DNA from: Desulfosarcina sp. | GTDB taxonomy: Bacteria; Desulfobacterota; Desulfobacteria; Desulfobacterales; Desulfosarcinaceae | Assembly: GCA_018224455.1 (NCBI GenBank) | Contig: JAGTUY010000521.1 | Coordinates: 1-6,993, forward strand | Direction: 5' to 3' | Length of the DNA stretch: 6,993 nt | Shown: in pieces, positions 6,676-6,993 of the stretch | Position numbering within the stretch: the stretch's first letter is position 1 | Layout of the letters: every line of letters begins with the position of its first letter | Program-made: the position numbers and the translations under genes | Notes under the pieces: generated by a model | The model's input: only the letters and a program-made list of their open reading frames with translations | What the model was told of the DNA's origin: nothing | Database searches by the model: none

Positions 6676-6779
6676 GTTCGGGGTTCAGAGTTCAGAGGTT
6701 CAACGTTCTGGGTTCGGGGTTCGGGGTTCGGGGTTCAGAGGTTCAGAGGTTCAGAGGTTCAGAGGTTTAGAGGTTCGGG
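6676..6779 (+). repeat. GTTC-based 7- and 8-bp tandem repeats (left arm of the repeat block)
   Basis: GTTC recurs every 7 or 8 bases through the block. Three exact GGTTCGG 7-mers lie at 6711-6731. Four exact GGTTCAGA 8-mers follow at 6732-6763, then GGTTTAGA (6764-6771) and GGTTCGGG (6772-6779). The stretch before 6711 has the same GTTC core with more varied spacers (GTTCGGG, GTTCAGA, GTTCAACGTTC). There is no credible gene: the frame open across it codes only monotonous Gly/Ser/Val/Arg-type low complexity. Confidence 0.9.
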
Positions 6780-6806
6780 GTATAAGATGGTTTATACCCT
6801 TCAACC
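6772..6806. repeat. Central hairpin joining the two repeat arms
   Basis: GGGTATAA (6778-6785) is the exact reverse complement of TTATACCC (6792-6799), with a 6-base loop GATGGT. Outside a small internal loop, GGTT (6772-6775) pairs with AACC (6803-6806). This is the point where the plus-strand motif switches from GTTC to GAAC, so it is the centre of a larger imperfect palindrome. No T-tract follows on either strand, so a terminator is unlikely. Confidence 0.65.
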
Positions 6807-6993
6807 TTTGAACGGGGAACATTGAACCCGGAACCTTCTTTTGTCCTTCAACCTTTGAACGGGGAACGCTGAACCCGAAACCTTCTTTCGTCCTTCAACC
6901 TCTAAACGGGGAACGTTGAACCGGGAACCTTCTTTTGCCCTTCAACCTCTAAACGGGGAACGTTGAACCGGGAACCTTCTTTCGTCCTTCAAC
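6798..6993 (+). repeat. 47-bp tandem repeat array built of GAAC heptads, running off the window
   Basis: Four complete 47-bp units lie at 6798-6844, 6845-6891, 6892-6938 and 6939-6985, and a fifth begins at 6986. Every unit starts CCTTCAACCT and contains a run of four 7-mers ending in GAAC or AAAC (for example TTTGAAC, GGGGAAC, ATTGAAC, CCGGAAC), then a CCTTCTTT tail. Units 3 and 4 differ at only two positions. Units 1 and 2 share CTTTGAAC where units 3 and 4 have CTCTAAAC. There are no unique spacers, so it is not a CRISPR array. The whole stretch from 6661 to the right edge (333 bases) contains no gene that I can support. Confidence 0.93.

Noticed and set aside
6611..6811. 66-codon plus-strand frame through the repeat block
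   Set aside because: Its protein is a direct translation of GTTC repeats and it overlaps the hemW 5' end. There is no ribosome binding site.
6798..6993. CRISPR array
   Set aside because: The 47-bp units abut one another with no unique spacers, and no cas gene is seen.

Overview
The window looks like chromosome from a moderately GC-rich, Gram-negative, anaerobe-like bacterium, most plausibly Desulfobacterota (Desulfobacteria). The reasons are a selenocysteine elongation factor gene (selB), a DUF2333 family membrane protein, a HemW-type radical SAM protein, and dense intergenic GTTC/GAAC heptad repeats of a kind I associate with that group. The taxonomic call is inference from gene content, not from a search.

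Left part (1-1490). The first 505 bases hold only degraded or unrecognised coding sequence. The clearest piece is a frameshifted remnant that weakly resembles the C-terminal part of a nucleotidyltransferase-like protein. On the minus strand an intact diacylglycerol/sphingosine-kinase-family lipid kinase (476-1426) follows a rho-independent terminator (1447-1482) that ends a two-tRNA unit.

tRNA unit (1491-1700, minus strand). tRNA-His(GTG), with the diagnostic extra G-1, is followed by tRNA-Arg(TCG). Both have encoded CCA ends. A perfect 12-bp hairpin lies between them.

Central operon (1935-5462, plus strand). It contains an unlisted-size small two-helix membrane protein with a TTG start (57 aa), then selB (637 aa, GTG start), then a DUF2333 protein with an unusual Ala/Thr/His-rich periplasmic linker (449 aa). 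Gaps of 23 and 67 bases suggest co-transcription. SelB is the only gene here with a clear translation role, so the organism should make selenoproteins, although no selA, selC or selD lies in the window.

Right part (5467-6993). hemW (heme chaperone, radical SAM) runs on the minus strand and converges on the DUF2333 gene with 4 bases between stops. It has no in-frame ATG, GTG or TTG before its radical SAM domain. The only plausible start is a CTG nine bases after a good AAGGAG. Immediately upstream of hemW is a large repetitive block. GTTC-based 7- and 8-mers on one arm face a 47-bp tandem array of GAAC heptads on the other, with a perfect 8-bp hairpin at the centre. The block runs off the right edge. 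It is the most unusual structure in the window.
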